Shown: positions 15,001 through 25,651, counted from the stretch's first letter. The stretch is 39,362 nt of DNA from JAWKTM01 sp041399085 (GCA_041399085.1 JAWKTM010000068.1:1-39362), one strand, 5' to 3'. The notes: generated from the sequence alone by a model not told the origin. Numbers and translations: made by a program.

Positions 15001-18000
15001 ACCGGCTGGCGTATTGGGAAAACCGGGTTGAGGGGCGTTAAAGATGGTTCCCGGAGGAGCCAGCAACCGAGTTTGGTCGTCCCACTCGAACTTAACTAAC
15101 CGACCATTGTCATTCACGACCTCGAACGTTCCGTCAACAATTTGAGAGCCGTCCGGCGTAGGAATTACCACGGGACCATTGGCGGCTTCTTCAATCGCAT
15201 AAGCCATCCGCGCGGCAACTTGGTCGGAAGTGAACAGCGACGATGGCGTGAATGGAATCAATGCATTCAATGGGGAACGGCCGCCAAGTACGCCTTGTTG
15301 GAAGTTGGCCGGAAGTCCGACGCTCAGGTTCTGCAACCGATAGTTACGCCCAAGCAGGAACGGGTCGTGTACTTGAACGCCGCCATCGCCCAAGAACACG
15401 GGCGTAATCGGAAATGTCGCGGCTTGGCCGAGATTGGTCGACAGGGCAATCGCGTTGTTCAGGTTCTGAGCAATTTGGTCATGGGTCAAAGCCGGTGAGG
15501 CCGCGACGAGATTGCCAGGTCCATTGACCGTGATCGTCGTGTCAAACGTGAAGAGTTCGCTGAGCCCCGTGTTGACGTTCAGAATCTCAAACGACTCACC
15601 ATTGCCAACACCGCCCGCGATGCCTGATTGAGTCAGACTCGGCGAGTTCGCCGTTGCCAGCGAATGTAAGTTGTTCGTACCCAAGTGAACTTGCCCGCCA
15701 CCTAAATTGGATGGGGCCAGCCCCAATGCGGGAATACTCGCCAAAGCATTGACGATCCGATTAGCAATATCATCCTGGGTGTCCGCGGCCGAATACTGAA
15801 TGACAACTAGATTCGGATTGGGACTGATCGTGCCATTATTCAACCCCAAATTCTCGAACTCAAAGTCATAACTCGTTGGTGTCGCTCCACCAATCGAGAC
15901 ATTGAATCGCTCGCCATCCGCAATCGTGCGGCCACCCAATGGCGGAACCTGCAGCCTAAAAGTCTGCGGGATATGGAGAGTCACTCCGGATTCGAACTCA
16001 AAGGTAACCGGATTTCCACCGCTGGACGCCGATTCCAATTCAAAAGTATCGCCGTCGCGAATCTGCGATCCATCAACCGCTTGAAGAATTGGGGCCTCGC
16101 CATTGTCGGAATCCACCCGAATGCCCCGCACCGCCGTCGCCACTTGCGTTCGAGTCGTCGGAGCTAGCGGATCGGGACGATTTACGCGAACCGCGTTGCC
16201 GTAGCGAACCTGAGCCGAGATTTGACCGCCGCCCAAAGCCGTATCAATTAGCGTCAAGCGACCACTGTTTTGGCCGGTGGATCCCGTCACGCCGATGTTC
16301 GCGCCGTTAATCGCAGCCTGTAATGCCGCCGCCAAAGAGGCTGGAGTCTGACCTACGCCGACAGGCAACGGAACGTGGACCGAAGTTGCCGGCACGTTCG
16401 CCGCAACTTGGTCGAACTGGAAGTTGGTCGATTGGCCCAGTGAATTGCGAATCGTCACGACCGTGCCGGAGAGAATGAAGCTGCCCGGCGGTAAGACAAA
16501 TTCAACAACAGCTCCCGTATCCAACTGCAGAAGATGATCGTCGATGAAGAAGAAATTGCCATCCTGAATCGATCGACCAGCGGCCGGATTCACACCCGGC
16601 ATTTGCATCTCGAGTCCGAAATCAAACTCGAACGTCGTTGAAACTCCTCCATTCTGCACCGTGAACGTCGACCCATCCAGGATGTTCGCCGTTCCGTTGG
16701 CTCGCGTAGCGTCGGCGGCTGTTAGACGCGGGGCCGTCAACAGTTCACCGCGCTCCACAACGTCCGTTCCGGCGCCGCTATATCGCGCGTTGCCTGTGCG
16801 GTCCGGCGCGGGAGCACTCAGCGATACGCCGAACAGCGGATCTTGAGTGTCACCGACGAAGCGGTAGAGAATGTTTTCGTAATAGTCCACGGCGACCGCA
16901 GTTCCCACACCCGTTGGGTTATTGGGACGGGCCCCACGATTTCCGATGGCGAATCCATTCAGGAATCCATTCGCGCCGCTGTTGTCGAAGGTAATAGCCT
17001 GGAATTGAATACCATCGCCAATCCGAGTCCCCAAAAAGTCATGAGTCTTTATGGCCGCGGGAGGACTGGTAATATCTAACTCAAAGGTATCAATGTTGTC
17101 ATCAACGATGAACGTCGGAGCGCCATTGCCGGGACTAATACGGATGAAGTTGCCGCTTTCGGCGTCGTTAGGCGTGTCGGGGTCGTCCCGGTCTTCGCCC
17201 AATGTATAGGCGTAGATTTCGCCATTCCGATTCATGACGAAGTCGCCGATGGAATAGGTGTCGCTAAAGCCGACGAATGACTCGCGCGCACCGGTGAAGG
17301 GATCCACCGTGACTAAGTTGTAACCTTCTGTATTTGGCACGCCAGGACGACGATCCTGGCTAACGAAGAGCACCACATCGCCCAAGTTGAAGGGAACCGA
17401 ACTGAAGTCATCTAGCAGCTCATTCGCCTGAGGCGGATCCGCCGTGCCGCCGCCGCTCGATTCAATATGGTCTTCCGCGATGCGACGCACCGTATTCACC
17501 GGCGCTAAGCGGAACAATGCTTCGTTGCCGGGATTGGCTGAATAGAACTGTGACAATTGAATCGGCATCTGCGCGTCGGAACTAACAGCCACGTAGAACG
17601 TGGCGTTAGCCGAGAGGCCGACCGGGCCAATAAAGGCATCCGACGCCCCGACCGTTCCTCGCGATAGGTCAGTCATATCCGCGCCATACAGTGGCCGCGG
17701 CCGATCGTCGGCGATGTTCGAGTCCCGGCTGGTCCACAGTAACTGCCCCGCCGCATTGAACACGCTGATCGTCGCATTGGGGCGACCCAGTCCATCCGCA
17801 TAATCGAGATCGAAAATGGCGCCAAAACTTGGCAAGCCGCCCAGCTCGCCACCATCTTCTCGCTGGACGGTCATCTCATAGACATCTACGTCACCCGCCG
17901 CCGAAAGCACGCCTGCCACACTGAGCGCGCCACGATCGGATTGCAGAAGGTTGCCGATATCCTGAGCATTGCCATTCGGTCCACCAGCATTGTTCGCGTT

Positions 18001-21000
18001 GCCGTCTTCCGTGGCTTCGCCCGTCAGCGGCGAGTGCGTGGGACCGCCGATAACTTCGATGCCCGTCGAGGCATATCCAATCGATGAATAACGCACGGTC
18101 GAACCGGCGACTTCTTCCAGCTCGCGCAGCCGCATCTCCAACTGGTAGGCGCCGGATGTGAGACCACCCGTTAGATCATCCAGATTGTCGCTGCCGCTAC
18201 GTACACGAATGTGATACGTCAACGTCGTGTTCGGAGCGCCCGGCAGAATCACTCGCATGCCTGGATCGCGCGGGTTCGTAGCATAAAAATCGCTTACCGC
18301 GAACTGTTCCGTCTTGTTCATCGCGAACACAAACGGCGTGCCTTCATTGAAATCCGCGTTCTCATATAGCAAGCTCGTGCCTTCTTGTTCGGTATACGAG
18401 TTATCCGAACGAGCGATCACGTTGCCTTCGGCATCCAACAGTTCGATCACGGCATCTAGTGCATGGGTGCTGCGATCGATGTCCAGCCAGATTTCCGTAC
18501 CGGTGTCGGCGCGGAAGCTGTAGATGTCGAGATCTTGAGCGTCATTCAAGAAACCGTGGATCTGGAATCCCAACCGGCGGTTTTCATCACCCGCGTATTC
18601 GGAGGGAGCCAACAGGCCCAGATTTTGAGCATCGCGAGGAATCGCATTGCTGCCCGGTGAATTGACGTCGCGCGGCTCGTTTTCGATGACCGTTTCGACA
18701 TTACGATCGTGGGTGAATTGATCGAAACGGATGCCGTTCCAATCGCCGGGACTGGGGACGGCCGCCAACTGATCCACACGGGCGATGCCGTCGTTGTTCG
18801 TATCATTTTGGCCGTCGCCGTCTGGACGGAAGCCAGCGCCTTCGCTGTCATCGTTCAACGAAGTCAACACGACCGGCGAACCGGGCTGACCAATCACTTG
18901 AATAATACCGCCGATGCGATCATCGACTTCGTGCGGTAAGCCCAAGGCGGTTAGACCAACCAAATTCGTATCGGTCGTATCGCTGTCAAAGAATTTGACA
19001 ACCAAGCTTTCCGTCGGACTGCTTTCCAGCCGAAGCCCCGTGAATGTGTGGAAGTCGCTCACATAGATCATGTCGTCCAGCACGACGTGTACGATGTCCG
19101 TGTCGTCCCACACACTTTCCGTGGTCACTGTTTGGCCGCGAACCACGATGCCGTTGATATCATTGTTGCCGATGCGGTTGTCCAGAATCAACGGACCTTG
19201 GTTATCACGATAGCCTTCCAAACGGTCGATCTCGCCACTCTGGCGACCCGTATCGCGGCGTAAATCGGAATTCAACGCATTCACGTTGATGCTCATCGCC
19301 GGCGCTTCGTTATCGCGGATCGTGTTGCCCATAATTACGGGCTGAGCACCGCGCACAAAGATCACGGAGGCCTCGTTGAATCCGCGACCGAAACGAGTCA
19401 TCGGGCCTTGAGCCCCAAGTCCATCGCCGTTGAATTCAAACAAGGTATGAGCCACACGAGCTTCGGCCTGATGGATTTCCAACGTATTGAAAGCGTTGAA
19501 GTTGCCTTCCACGCGTGTCACGCCACCACCGTAAGCCATCACCGTGTGATCCATGCTCAACCGGCTGAAGTGGCCGGCGAACACGCCGCCCCAATCGCCG
19601 GCGTCGGCGATATTTTCGTTGCTGCTGGTATTGAAAGTTCCGCCCGTACCATAACGGTCATCCAGCAATGATGTGAACACGATCTCCTGACCGTCCACAC
19701 CTTCGGCCATCAGTTCGCCGCCAAGCCCCAACTCCAAGCGGCTGCCGTCCAGTTTGACGATGATCGTCGGATCGATTGCCAAACGCCCGTCCAGACGAGA
19801 GCGGGATTGGCGAGTTTCCAACGTTTCGCTCGGAGAGACCCCATCGTCCGGGATCAATAGGCCCGTGTCTAAAAATTCGGTGGCGGAAGCGTCAGCCGTC
19901 CCGGCCAAAATGAACGGCTGGGCTGGATTCTGATCCGCTAGACGACGGTAGATCCGGTATTCGTTAAAGCTGCCCGTGACGTTCGGCAGATTGGTCAACC
20001 GAACCGAGCCTTCGCCAAAGAAACCGCCCGCGCTGGGATTGCCAGTAATGGCTCGCGCCGTGCGTTTTGCATCGGACGGAATACTCTCGTTGCCCGCTTC
20101 GTCCGTGAATGTAATGATGTATTCATACACCCCCGGAGCCAAATTACCGCCTTGTTCCGGTGTGAGACCGAGGTTACGAACTGGCGCGGTCTGCAGCACG
20201 CCCGTTCGCAACTCGCCGCGATCCACATACGTGGTAACGCGACCATTCAACACGGTGACCAGTTCATAGGCTTCGCCGTTAGTGCTGCGATACAGCTTGC
20301 GAGCCACATAGTTGCCCGTCAGCGGCGGCAATTGAGTGAACTCAATCGAACCTGAATTGGCCGTCGTCAGCGAAACGGGAAAAGCTTTCGATGGCAAGCT
20401 CTCGTTGCCGTTCGCGTCCACATAAGTGATTTTGTAGTCATAAGTACCGGCCGCGAGTTCACCGCCCGCCAGTGCCCGAGTTGTGACCAAATTGACCGGC
20501 GGCGCCTGCGAGCTGCGCAGCGCACCACCCGGCGTACCGGCGATCTCCAGGTTTTCCGCCATCACGTGGACGATATCGGTATCGTCCCAGCGACCGGAAA
20601 CCGTCAACTTCTTAATGTCATTGCCGGCCGGTGTCGAAGTCCGAATGAACAAACCATTGATCGTGTTGGCGCTGTTTGGATCGTTCTCGTCGATCAACAT
20701 GTTGCCGCGGATTTCCGGCCCGATGCGGGAATAGTCCGAGGTGAACTCGATGCGCTGGAACCGGGGGGCGTGGAAGTTCGACTCTTCGAAGCTGTCCGGC
20801 GTCGCGGAAATCGCGGCGTCGGCGCTGCGCGTGATCATGTTATGTGTGATCGTCGGTCGGGCGCGCAGGATGTGAATCGGATCGATTACTTGGGGGATCG
20901 AATCCACAATCACCACGCCGCCACCGTAGCGCATATCGGCGTGATTCACATAGTTTAGAAAGATGCCTTCTTCGTCATAGACAAAGTTGCCGTCTGCCCG

Positions 21001-24000
21001 ATCCACATCGTCACGGAAGACGATACCACCCCAATCGCCGCGAGCCGGCGTGGTGGTGAATTGGAACAGATCCTTACCAATGGTTTGATCGTGATACGAG
21101 GTGAAATACACGCTACCGGGAACTGGATTGCCGGCGGCGTCCACCATCACTTTGCCATCGTCGGTCAACAAATGCGGCGTGCCCAACACTTGCAGCGCGC
21201 CGCCGCTGCGATCAACGCCCGGAGCCGAGCTGCCGACGCCGATCCGAGCGCGACGCAGTTGCACGATGGCCGTCGAGTCGATCATCATCGTGACGCCGCG
21301 AGGAATCTCCAGCGTCGAACCATCTTCCAAAGTTTGGCCAAGCTGATTGAAACCGATCTGGTAGGCCAAGTTATCGCCGACCGTGGCCACGTCGCCGTCA
21401 TCGCCACCGTTGCCCAGCACGCGGATCACATCGCCCGCTTTGGCCGCGGCGATGGCGTCGTCGATATCGCGGAACGGGCGAGCCGCCGTGCCGTCGGCGC
21501 CTTGTGTGGCCGACTTGTCGACAAAGATCGTGCGGCCCGTCGTCGTCACGCCACGCCCCGTCGCCGAAAGCGTCACGCTACGTTCGCCGTATAGCGTCAG
21601 CGCCGTGGTGTTCGTCACGACCACGTTAGCGCCCGTTTCCGATACGTCGGTTGCGCCGTCGATAACAACCTTGTCGCCGACCGCCGTGGCTTGAACCTGT
21701 AAACCAGCCGCGTTAATGGCATCCGCCAAGCTGGTCGCCAGCTCATCGGCCGAAGCGCCGACAAACGAGATCAACGTGGGGTTGTTCGGGTTGATCGCCG
21801 CGTTGTTCAAGTCCAGTTCGAATGTGTGCGAAGCGCCAAAGCGATCGCGAACCGTAATCGACTCGCCATCGGTCATCGTCGAGCCGTCGCCGGTGAATTG
21901 CAGTTCGCGAGTCATGCTCGCCTTCACGCCAAAACCAGCGGCGTTGATCGCTTGTTCGACGGTCGTGGCAACGGTCATCGCCGATGTCGGATTGGTGGTC
22001 GAAGCGCTGAACGCGATTCGCGTTACATTGTTGCCCGACGTGCTCAATCGGTTATTGCTGTCCAACTCAAAGACGCGAGTTACACCCTCGTTGTCGACCA
22101 AGCGGATCGTTTGTCCGTCGACGAACAGCGTGCCATCGCCCGCGAAATTCAATTGACGTTCGACCGGACGCGTCTGGAACCAGAAGTTGTAAACGCCGCC
22201 GGGCACGCCATTCGTGTCGCCGTCCAGCGCTGTCGCTTGAGCGGCCGCCGGAGCTTCGGTCCGTCCCACGTTGTCCGCGTCGATAATGCTGTTGACCGCA
22301 TCGGGGCGGAAATTCAAACGCAGGTCGTACAACCCTTCGGTCTTGCCGCCGATGCCCGAGTCCTCGATCACCGGATCGAAATTCGAGTTGCCGCTGGCTG
22401 CCACGGCGATGAAGTACTGACCCGGCTCCAGCACCATTTCGAGATACGAGTCGTTGCTGAAATAATTGTCATTCCGCGAAATCAACGTCCGCTCGATCAG
22501 CGGCAACCCCATGCTGTCCAAGATGATGTTGCCGGCGCTATCACGAATCGGATCCTCGCGGTACAGCGAAATCTCGGTATCCAGGCTGCTCGATTCCCGC
22601 TTGCGTTCAGCAATCGTTTCGGCCGTGAATAGACCGGTCTCTTGAACCTCGAACTGGTAGAGATCGATGTCTTTGCTTTCCGGACGATACATATAGTTCA
22701 AGTGAACGATATCGTGGTCGCCAGGGAACACAGGCTCCAATGGGTTATTGAATAACAAATCCGGATCGCCAAACGCGGTACCAGTCGGCACCAAAGTGGC
22801 GCGAGTTGAATTCGTGAGCGGATCGTAGGCAACGGGCGGCCGTCCCGTGGTTGTTGTACCGAGTAGGGAAGTGCCGGCCATCAACGTCCCCGGTGGCAAC
22901 TCGCCGCTGCCAACCACACCCAGCCAGCGAATGACGCTGGTCATCATCATTTGGAACCAGTTCTCGCCATACTGATCGTCCCAATTCGCTCCACTATCTA
23001 ACATCACCGTCGGACCGAACGGCGACGTGTTCAAGGCGCCCGTCGCGATCGTCACACCGCTGTTGTCCGTTTCGACGAACTCGATACCCGTGCTGCGGCT
23101 GAGCACCTGCAACGCTTCGCGCGCACGCTCTTTTTGCTGTTCAGTGATGACATTGAACGACGGTTGCGGAACGCCTTGTAGATCAAGCACCGAACCGATG
23201 TTCGTGCGGAAGTTGTACTCGATCTCCGTGATACCCTCGTCGCTATCAGCAGCACCCACATGCGAACCGACATCTTGGACCGAGCGATGGCCCGGTTCAT
23301 CGTTCGAGCCGGGATACTCCAGCTTGTAAACTTGCGGATCAATGCGTGAAGCTACAATCACGCTGGTCGGCCCCAGCACCGTTTGTCCAGGATTCAGTGG
23401 ATCGGGCGTCCGCTCCGCCAAAACACCCAAAGGCGAGGCCGTGTCGAAGCTGCTGCCGACGCCAACCAGTTCGATTGGCTGCAAGTCCAGAAACTCATCG
23501 GCCACGATTGTGGCGGCATTGCCATTGGCAATCGACGCGGTCAATAGCGCCGCCGACCGCGGTTCGGCGTTCAACGCGTCGACCAACTCTTGAGCCGTCG
23601 TCTCGTTGCCTGGCGTGTTATCCAAATCGACGCGAATGATGTTGTCGCGAACATCGATCTTCGGACCGGCAGGGTCACCCGTCTGTGAGTGATCGCTGCT
23701 GGTCACGATCACCTGCATGGCGCTGCCGAACTCGTCGGCCGTCACCAAATCGGTCTCGAACAGTACTTGAACCGCTCCGCCTGTTCCGAGATCCGAAACA
23801 ACGCGAGCCGCCAAGTCCAAATGAACGGGCGGGGCCGGCGTTTGCTCGTCGGTGCCAATGCGCAAACGGAACGTTCCCGAACCAATCGGCAGACCGGTTG
23901 CCGGATCCACCAACTCATCCAGATTATCGGCAAACGTCAGAACCGCTGTGTCGGTGATCGGGTCGTAGCTGACCGACGTGGGATGAAACACTACGTCGTC

Positions 24001-25476
24001 CGTGTTCTCGACCGTGTCGCGCGTCAAAATCAACTGATAGAAGTCGACGTTCTCGGCGCTCGCCTGATCCAAATCATCGTTGTTGAAGTACACCATGACT
24101 TCATCACGAGCCTGCTCCATCACGCCCGCTGCGTTTCGTCGCAGCGGCTGAGGCACGACCGAAACGATCTGCGGGCCGAGGTCCAACTCGAACTCGAACG
24201 AGAAGTCCTCGCCGTTATCAACGCCATCGTCCGTCGTGTCGCCGAAAGCAAATCCGTTGAAGATGCGACCGCGAACGTTGTAGCTGACCGTCGCTTCGTT
24301 GCGCAGCGCCAACACCGGATGGTCGCCGTAGATATCAACACGATACAAGTCGTCGGCCAACGTCTCCGAGAAGCGGAAGACCACTTCGTTTTCGTCGGGA
24401 TTCGCCAAGCGGCCGATGAAGCCAGGGTTCACCACGATGTCGTTCGAAACACCGCCCAGCTTGAGCGGCGAGTAGTTGATCGCCGGTTGAGCCACGTTGG
24501 TGGCAGCGCTGCCCGAGACGATCTCCGCGCGAATCAGTTGGCTCGCTTCGGGATCGCTGTTGATCGCATTGACGAAATCTTGAGCCGTGCTGGGATTACG
24601 AAAGTCGGTGTTCAAATCGACGTTGATCGTCTTGTCCACCACGCTCACGATCGGAGCCACCGGCGCGCCGACAATGCCGCCGTGGTTGCTCTTCGTGACA
24701 TTGACCTGCAGACCCGTTTCCTTGCCTTCGTAGCGGACCGAAGTCAACTTGACCTGCACGCCGTTGGCCGTATTCAGATCGGTCGTGACCGTGGCTTCGC
24801 CGCCCAAGACCAGCGGTGAGAAATTGATCGTGCGATTCGCCAACACCGTGTCGGGACTGCCGCTGAGAATCTCCGCGGTAATCAAAGCACTGGCCGGCGA
24901 GTCCTCGGCATTGAGCGCATTTAGCAGGTCTAGCGCGGTCGACTGGTTGTTGGCATTGGTGTTCAAGACCACGGCAATCGTGTTGCCCACGACGGTCACG
25001 GTCGGCAAACCGGCTGCGCCTTGGTTACTCTTGGTCACTTGCAGCGAGATGCCATTCTGGTCCGCGCCCAATCGGCGCGCGGTGAACTTCAGTTGCACCG
25101 CGCCAGCCGTGTTGAAATCGGATGTGACCGAGGCGGCCTCGAATTCGCCGTCCAAGCCGGCGCGCGTGATCTGAATCCCCCCCAGTTCGGTCGGCGAACC
25201 GAACGTGGAGGGCCTCATGATCTGCTCGTCGTCGAACCGGAAAGTGATCTCTTGCGGCGAAACGCTGCGAATGTTGACGGCGCCCTGATCGAAGTTGAAC
25301 AACTCGCTGTTGTTCGGCTGAGCCCCGATCAACTGCGGACCGACCGCCATCAATTCACGGCGTTCCAACGATTCGAGCAACAGCCGGCGTTGTTCATAAC
25401 GGCTTTGGTCGCGGCGTCGCGATCGTTGCTTGCGTTGATTTTCGAGACTCGAGAGACGAGATGGTCGAACGGCCAT
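1..25476 (-). CDS. Giant mosaic surface protein (partial C-terminus)
   Basis: A single minus-strand reading frame starts at the ATG at 25474-25476 and is still open at base 1, giving about 8,490 codons. Three large blocks (25476-14220, 14095-11665, 11212-6765) and the stretch from 6655 to 1 all lie in the same frame. Short out-of-frame patches separate them near 14.1-14.2, 11.2-11.7 and 6.65-6.77 kb, and homology continues there in another frame. The protein begins with LESLERRELMA (residues 34-44), a planctomycete N-terminal motif of the LEPR-XLL kind found in very large exported proteins. It ends, as far as visible, in Ig-like repeats followed by WQNPSNRLD, which resembles the opening of planctomycete dockerin-like tails. 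Composition is rich in Asp, Gly, Asn and Thr with almost no Cys, as expected of an extracellular beta-rich adhesin or matrix protein. The ribosome site is weak (AAGG about 10 bases upstream), so the start rests on the N-terminal motif. The function is unknown; cell-surface or matrix adhesion is an inference. Confidence 0.9.
40..1890 (-). repeat. Six tandem cadherin/Ig-like repeats
   Basis: Six tandem repeats of about 104 residues (about 310 bp) run to the left edge, with boundaries near 1560, 1250, 940, 630 and 320. Each has 'V-T-G-x-N-D-x-P-x-A', a D-x-D sequence in 'L-x-N-D-x-D-x-D', 'G-x-x-x-x-x-x-x-G-T-F-x-Y-x-P' and 'D-x-F-x-Y-x-x-x-D'. The pattern is that of VCBS/cadherin-like or bacterial Ig domains that bind calcium and form rod-like stalks. 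The last repeat ends in VVTIRVPAGPWQNPSNRLD. Confidence 0.85.
1890..2190 (-). other. GEVED domain
   Basis: The sequence GFIDAWIDYNQDGDFND, then GEQIF, ARFRFSSAGGL and GETEDYLV matches the GEVED domain, an extracellular domain named for its conserved G-E-V-E-D motif (here G-E-T-E-D). It is common in large secreted bacterial proteins and usually precedes Ig-like repeats or sorting tails, as it does here. Confidence 0.85.
6110..7360 (-). other. Von Willebrand A domain nested in a beta-helix
   Basis: Beta-helix rungs precede (GQLILAGNTIYDSDDFAIDV, PGVVIMNNLIDTA, GRIINNTVFTGF, to about 7000) and follow (AGIQVINNASVTVMNNIVSG, from about 6380; then PLFVDPLNGNFYLDRASLAI). Between them sits a von Willebrand factor A domain: DIVFMIDTSGTMGG gives a MIDAS motif DTSGT (6934-6948), and VVVLVTDEDD gives the later metal-site aspartate. 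The rung sequence resumes after the domain, so the A domain looks inserted into the helix. Two indels break the frame inside the domain, near 6765 (one extra base) and 6655 (one missing base). These leave a stop at 6715-6717 in the original frame. A metal-dependent ligand-binding role is inferred. Confidence 0.8.
7360..7790 (-). other. PPC-like domain 4
   Basis: The stretch contains DVDLFRMDLAFGELVRIDID, LDALLQVFDSAGNVVPG, FARLDPFMFFRAPATGTYYV and GVSGFGNLNYDPN. These match the strand order of a PPC-like beta-sandwich, with closing 'Y-x-M/L-x-I'. It sits immediately before the second beta-helix. Confidence 0.6.
13110..13600 (-). other. Jelly-roll (MAM/carbohydrate-binding-like) segment
   Basis: The segment reads HFGQGNVGGTPRTYDFPGG, then SIVSNEFDLTGYTAADRPVL, YFNYYLETQND, FRVFVSDDSGDWKLLGTNN, then WRQVRIPLDEYAGRENLRLR and FDFSTAGG. 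The order 'N-x-F-D-L-T/S-G...L-x-F-x-Y...V-x-V-S-D-D-x-G-x-W...W...L-x-x-Y-A-G-x-x-x-L-x-L-R-F-x-F' matches beta-jelly-roll domains often seen in secreted bacterial proteins. A shorter relative, containing GVYIDDIVIGFAERG, lies at about 8640-8240. Confidence 0.45.
16830..17400 (-). other. Beta-propeller-like segment
   Basis: The stretch contains LFVSQDRRPG, LVTVDPFTGARESFVG, FVMNRNGEIYAYTLGE, NFIRISPGNGAP, ITFDNSGANGFLNGFAIGN and VDYYENILYRF. Alternating short strands that end in 'x-G-x-x-Y' and 'T-x-D-x-x-G' suggest a few propeller blades. A similar segment (GLYRINNAGAVLGA, NLLFGIDANGRMYAFNT) follows at about 14080-13780. Both are weak pattern matches. Confidence 0.35.
17560..18600 (-). other. 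PPC-like domains 2 and 3
   Basis: Two further beta-sandwich segments follow the beta-helix. The first has DAQDLDIYSFRADTGTEIWL, ALDAVIELLDAEGNVIA and a closing LTSGAYQLEMRLRE. The second has AAGDVDVYEMTV and NATISVFNAAGQLLW. Both show the 'D-x-D-x-Y' entry and 'L-x-x-Y/L-x-x-x-G-x-x-I/L' strand typical of PPC-like domains. Assignment is by pattern only. Confidence 0.5.
18690..21550 (-). other. Right-handed beta-helix region with FN3-like insert
   Basis: The region starts with GRTIFVDKSATQGADGT and RPFRDIDDAIAAAKAGDVIR, the typical opening of a DUF1565/parallel beta-helix domain. It continues with repeated short strands such as GVTMMIDSTAIVQLRRARI, GGALQVLGTP, DWGGIVFRDD, and DWGGVFAGHFSRLSMDHTVM. 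The segment WDDTDIVHV occurs twice (about 20590 and 19110), marking two related halves. Between them, about 20510-19870, lie two tandem FN3-like repeats, each with 'G-L-A-G-Y/T-Y-x-I-T-x-x-D-x-x-G-N-E-S-x-P-S' and an arginine-tyrosine strand. Beta-helices of this sort usually serve as surface spines or carbohydrate-binding scaffolds; no catalytic residues are evident. Confidence 0.65.
22300..22690 (-). other. PPC-like beta-sandwich domain 1
   Basis: After RPESKDIDLYQFEV the sequence shows the usual order of a bacterial pre-peptidase C-terminal (PPC) like domain. There is a 'D-x-D-x-Y-x-F' entry strand, then SSLDTEISLYRE, RNDNYFSNDSYLEMVLEPGQ, and YFIAVAASGNSNFDP. PPC-like domains are small extracellular beta-sandwiches. 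It directly follows the zinc-less matrixin-like domain, an order common in this type of protein. Confidence 0.6.
22870..23240 (-). other. Matrixin-like domain lacking the zinc site
   Basis: Residues about 745-870 read like the metallopeptidase domain seen in other large planctomycete surface proteins: EIEYNFRT, a region with AREALQVLSRSTGIEFVE, GVTIATG, then WFQMMM and ELPPGTLM. In active homologues the MM is followed by HExxHxxGxxH and then the Met-turn. Here the corresponding residues from position 846 are TSVIRWLGVVG (22909-22941), so all three His ligands and the catalytic Glu are absent while both flanks are kept. The sequence is therefore probably a structural remnant without protease activity. 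The alignment is from memory of the family. Confidence 0.6.
23450..25140 (-). repeat. Three N-terminal protein repeats of about 115 residues
   Basis: Three related segments lie at roughly 25140-24810, 24800-24450 and 23810-23450. Each follows the pattern 'SDFNTAGAVQLKF ... VTKSNQG ... NTIAVVLNT ... A-DLLNALNAE ... ALITAEI-SGS ... LVLGG'. The first two are adjacent. The third is separated by a segment containing FSFEFELDLGPQIVSVVPQP and a stretch about 'functional' range limits of Ig-like type. I do not recognise a named family. The helix-like LNALNAE segment and the closing LGG resemble a distant version of the FEFD repeat found later in the same protein. Confidence 0.65.
25345..25476 (-). 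other. LEPR-XLL-like planctomycete N-terminal segment
   Basis: The first 44 residues are highly basic (Arg/Lys/Gln rich) and end in LESLERRELMA. Very large planctomycete exported proteins often start with a charged leader followed by an L-E-x-L-E-x-R-x-L-L/M-A motif instead of a classical signal peptide. Its role as a sorting or export signal is presumed in the family and is not proven by this sequence. No hydrophobic signal-peptide core is visible. Confidence 0.75.
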
Positions 25477-25651
25477 TGAGCCAAGCCCTTGGATATGGTT
25501 GCGAAACCAACAGTTGGTTAGACACGAGCGGGGTGAAACGGCTTCAACCCCGGATGACGAAACGACTTGAACGCCGTCCGCACCAACTGTTGTGGGTCTC
25601 CAGAAATGGCGAGAGATTACGTAAAGTCAACGGTTGCAGGGGATTCTAGCG

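Larger units (their letters stand above)
2270..16750 (-). repeat. Array of about 30 'FEFD' protein repeats
   Basis: About 30 copies of a 70-125 residue unit occupy most of this stretch. Each unit has: (i) a short strand 'DG-x-x-F-x-I/V-x-D'; (ii) the signature FEFD followed by K/S/N-D/N-G; (iii) a strand and helix 'V/I-x-F-T-x-x-x-T-x-x-x-I-A-x-x-I-x-x-A-I'; (iv) 'LGL-x-P-x-x-L-G-G-G-x-V-x-LGG'; (v) 'H-x-L-x-x-x-x-S-x-L-T-Q-x-G'. Copies lie mainly at 16750-14650, 13080-8720 and 5560-2270, and are interrupted by jelly-roll-like, PPC-like and von Willebrand A segments. Copies diverge in protein sequence but keep the DNA motif 'tcgaactcgaa' on the plus strand. I do not recognise a named family. 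Confidence 0.8.

Noticed and set aside
2620..25479. Many further plus-strand open frames of 60-380 codons opposite the giant gene
   Set aside because: They share the same Arg/Val/His-rich antisense composition, overlap each other in different frames and carry no recognisable domains.
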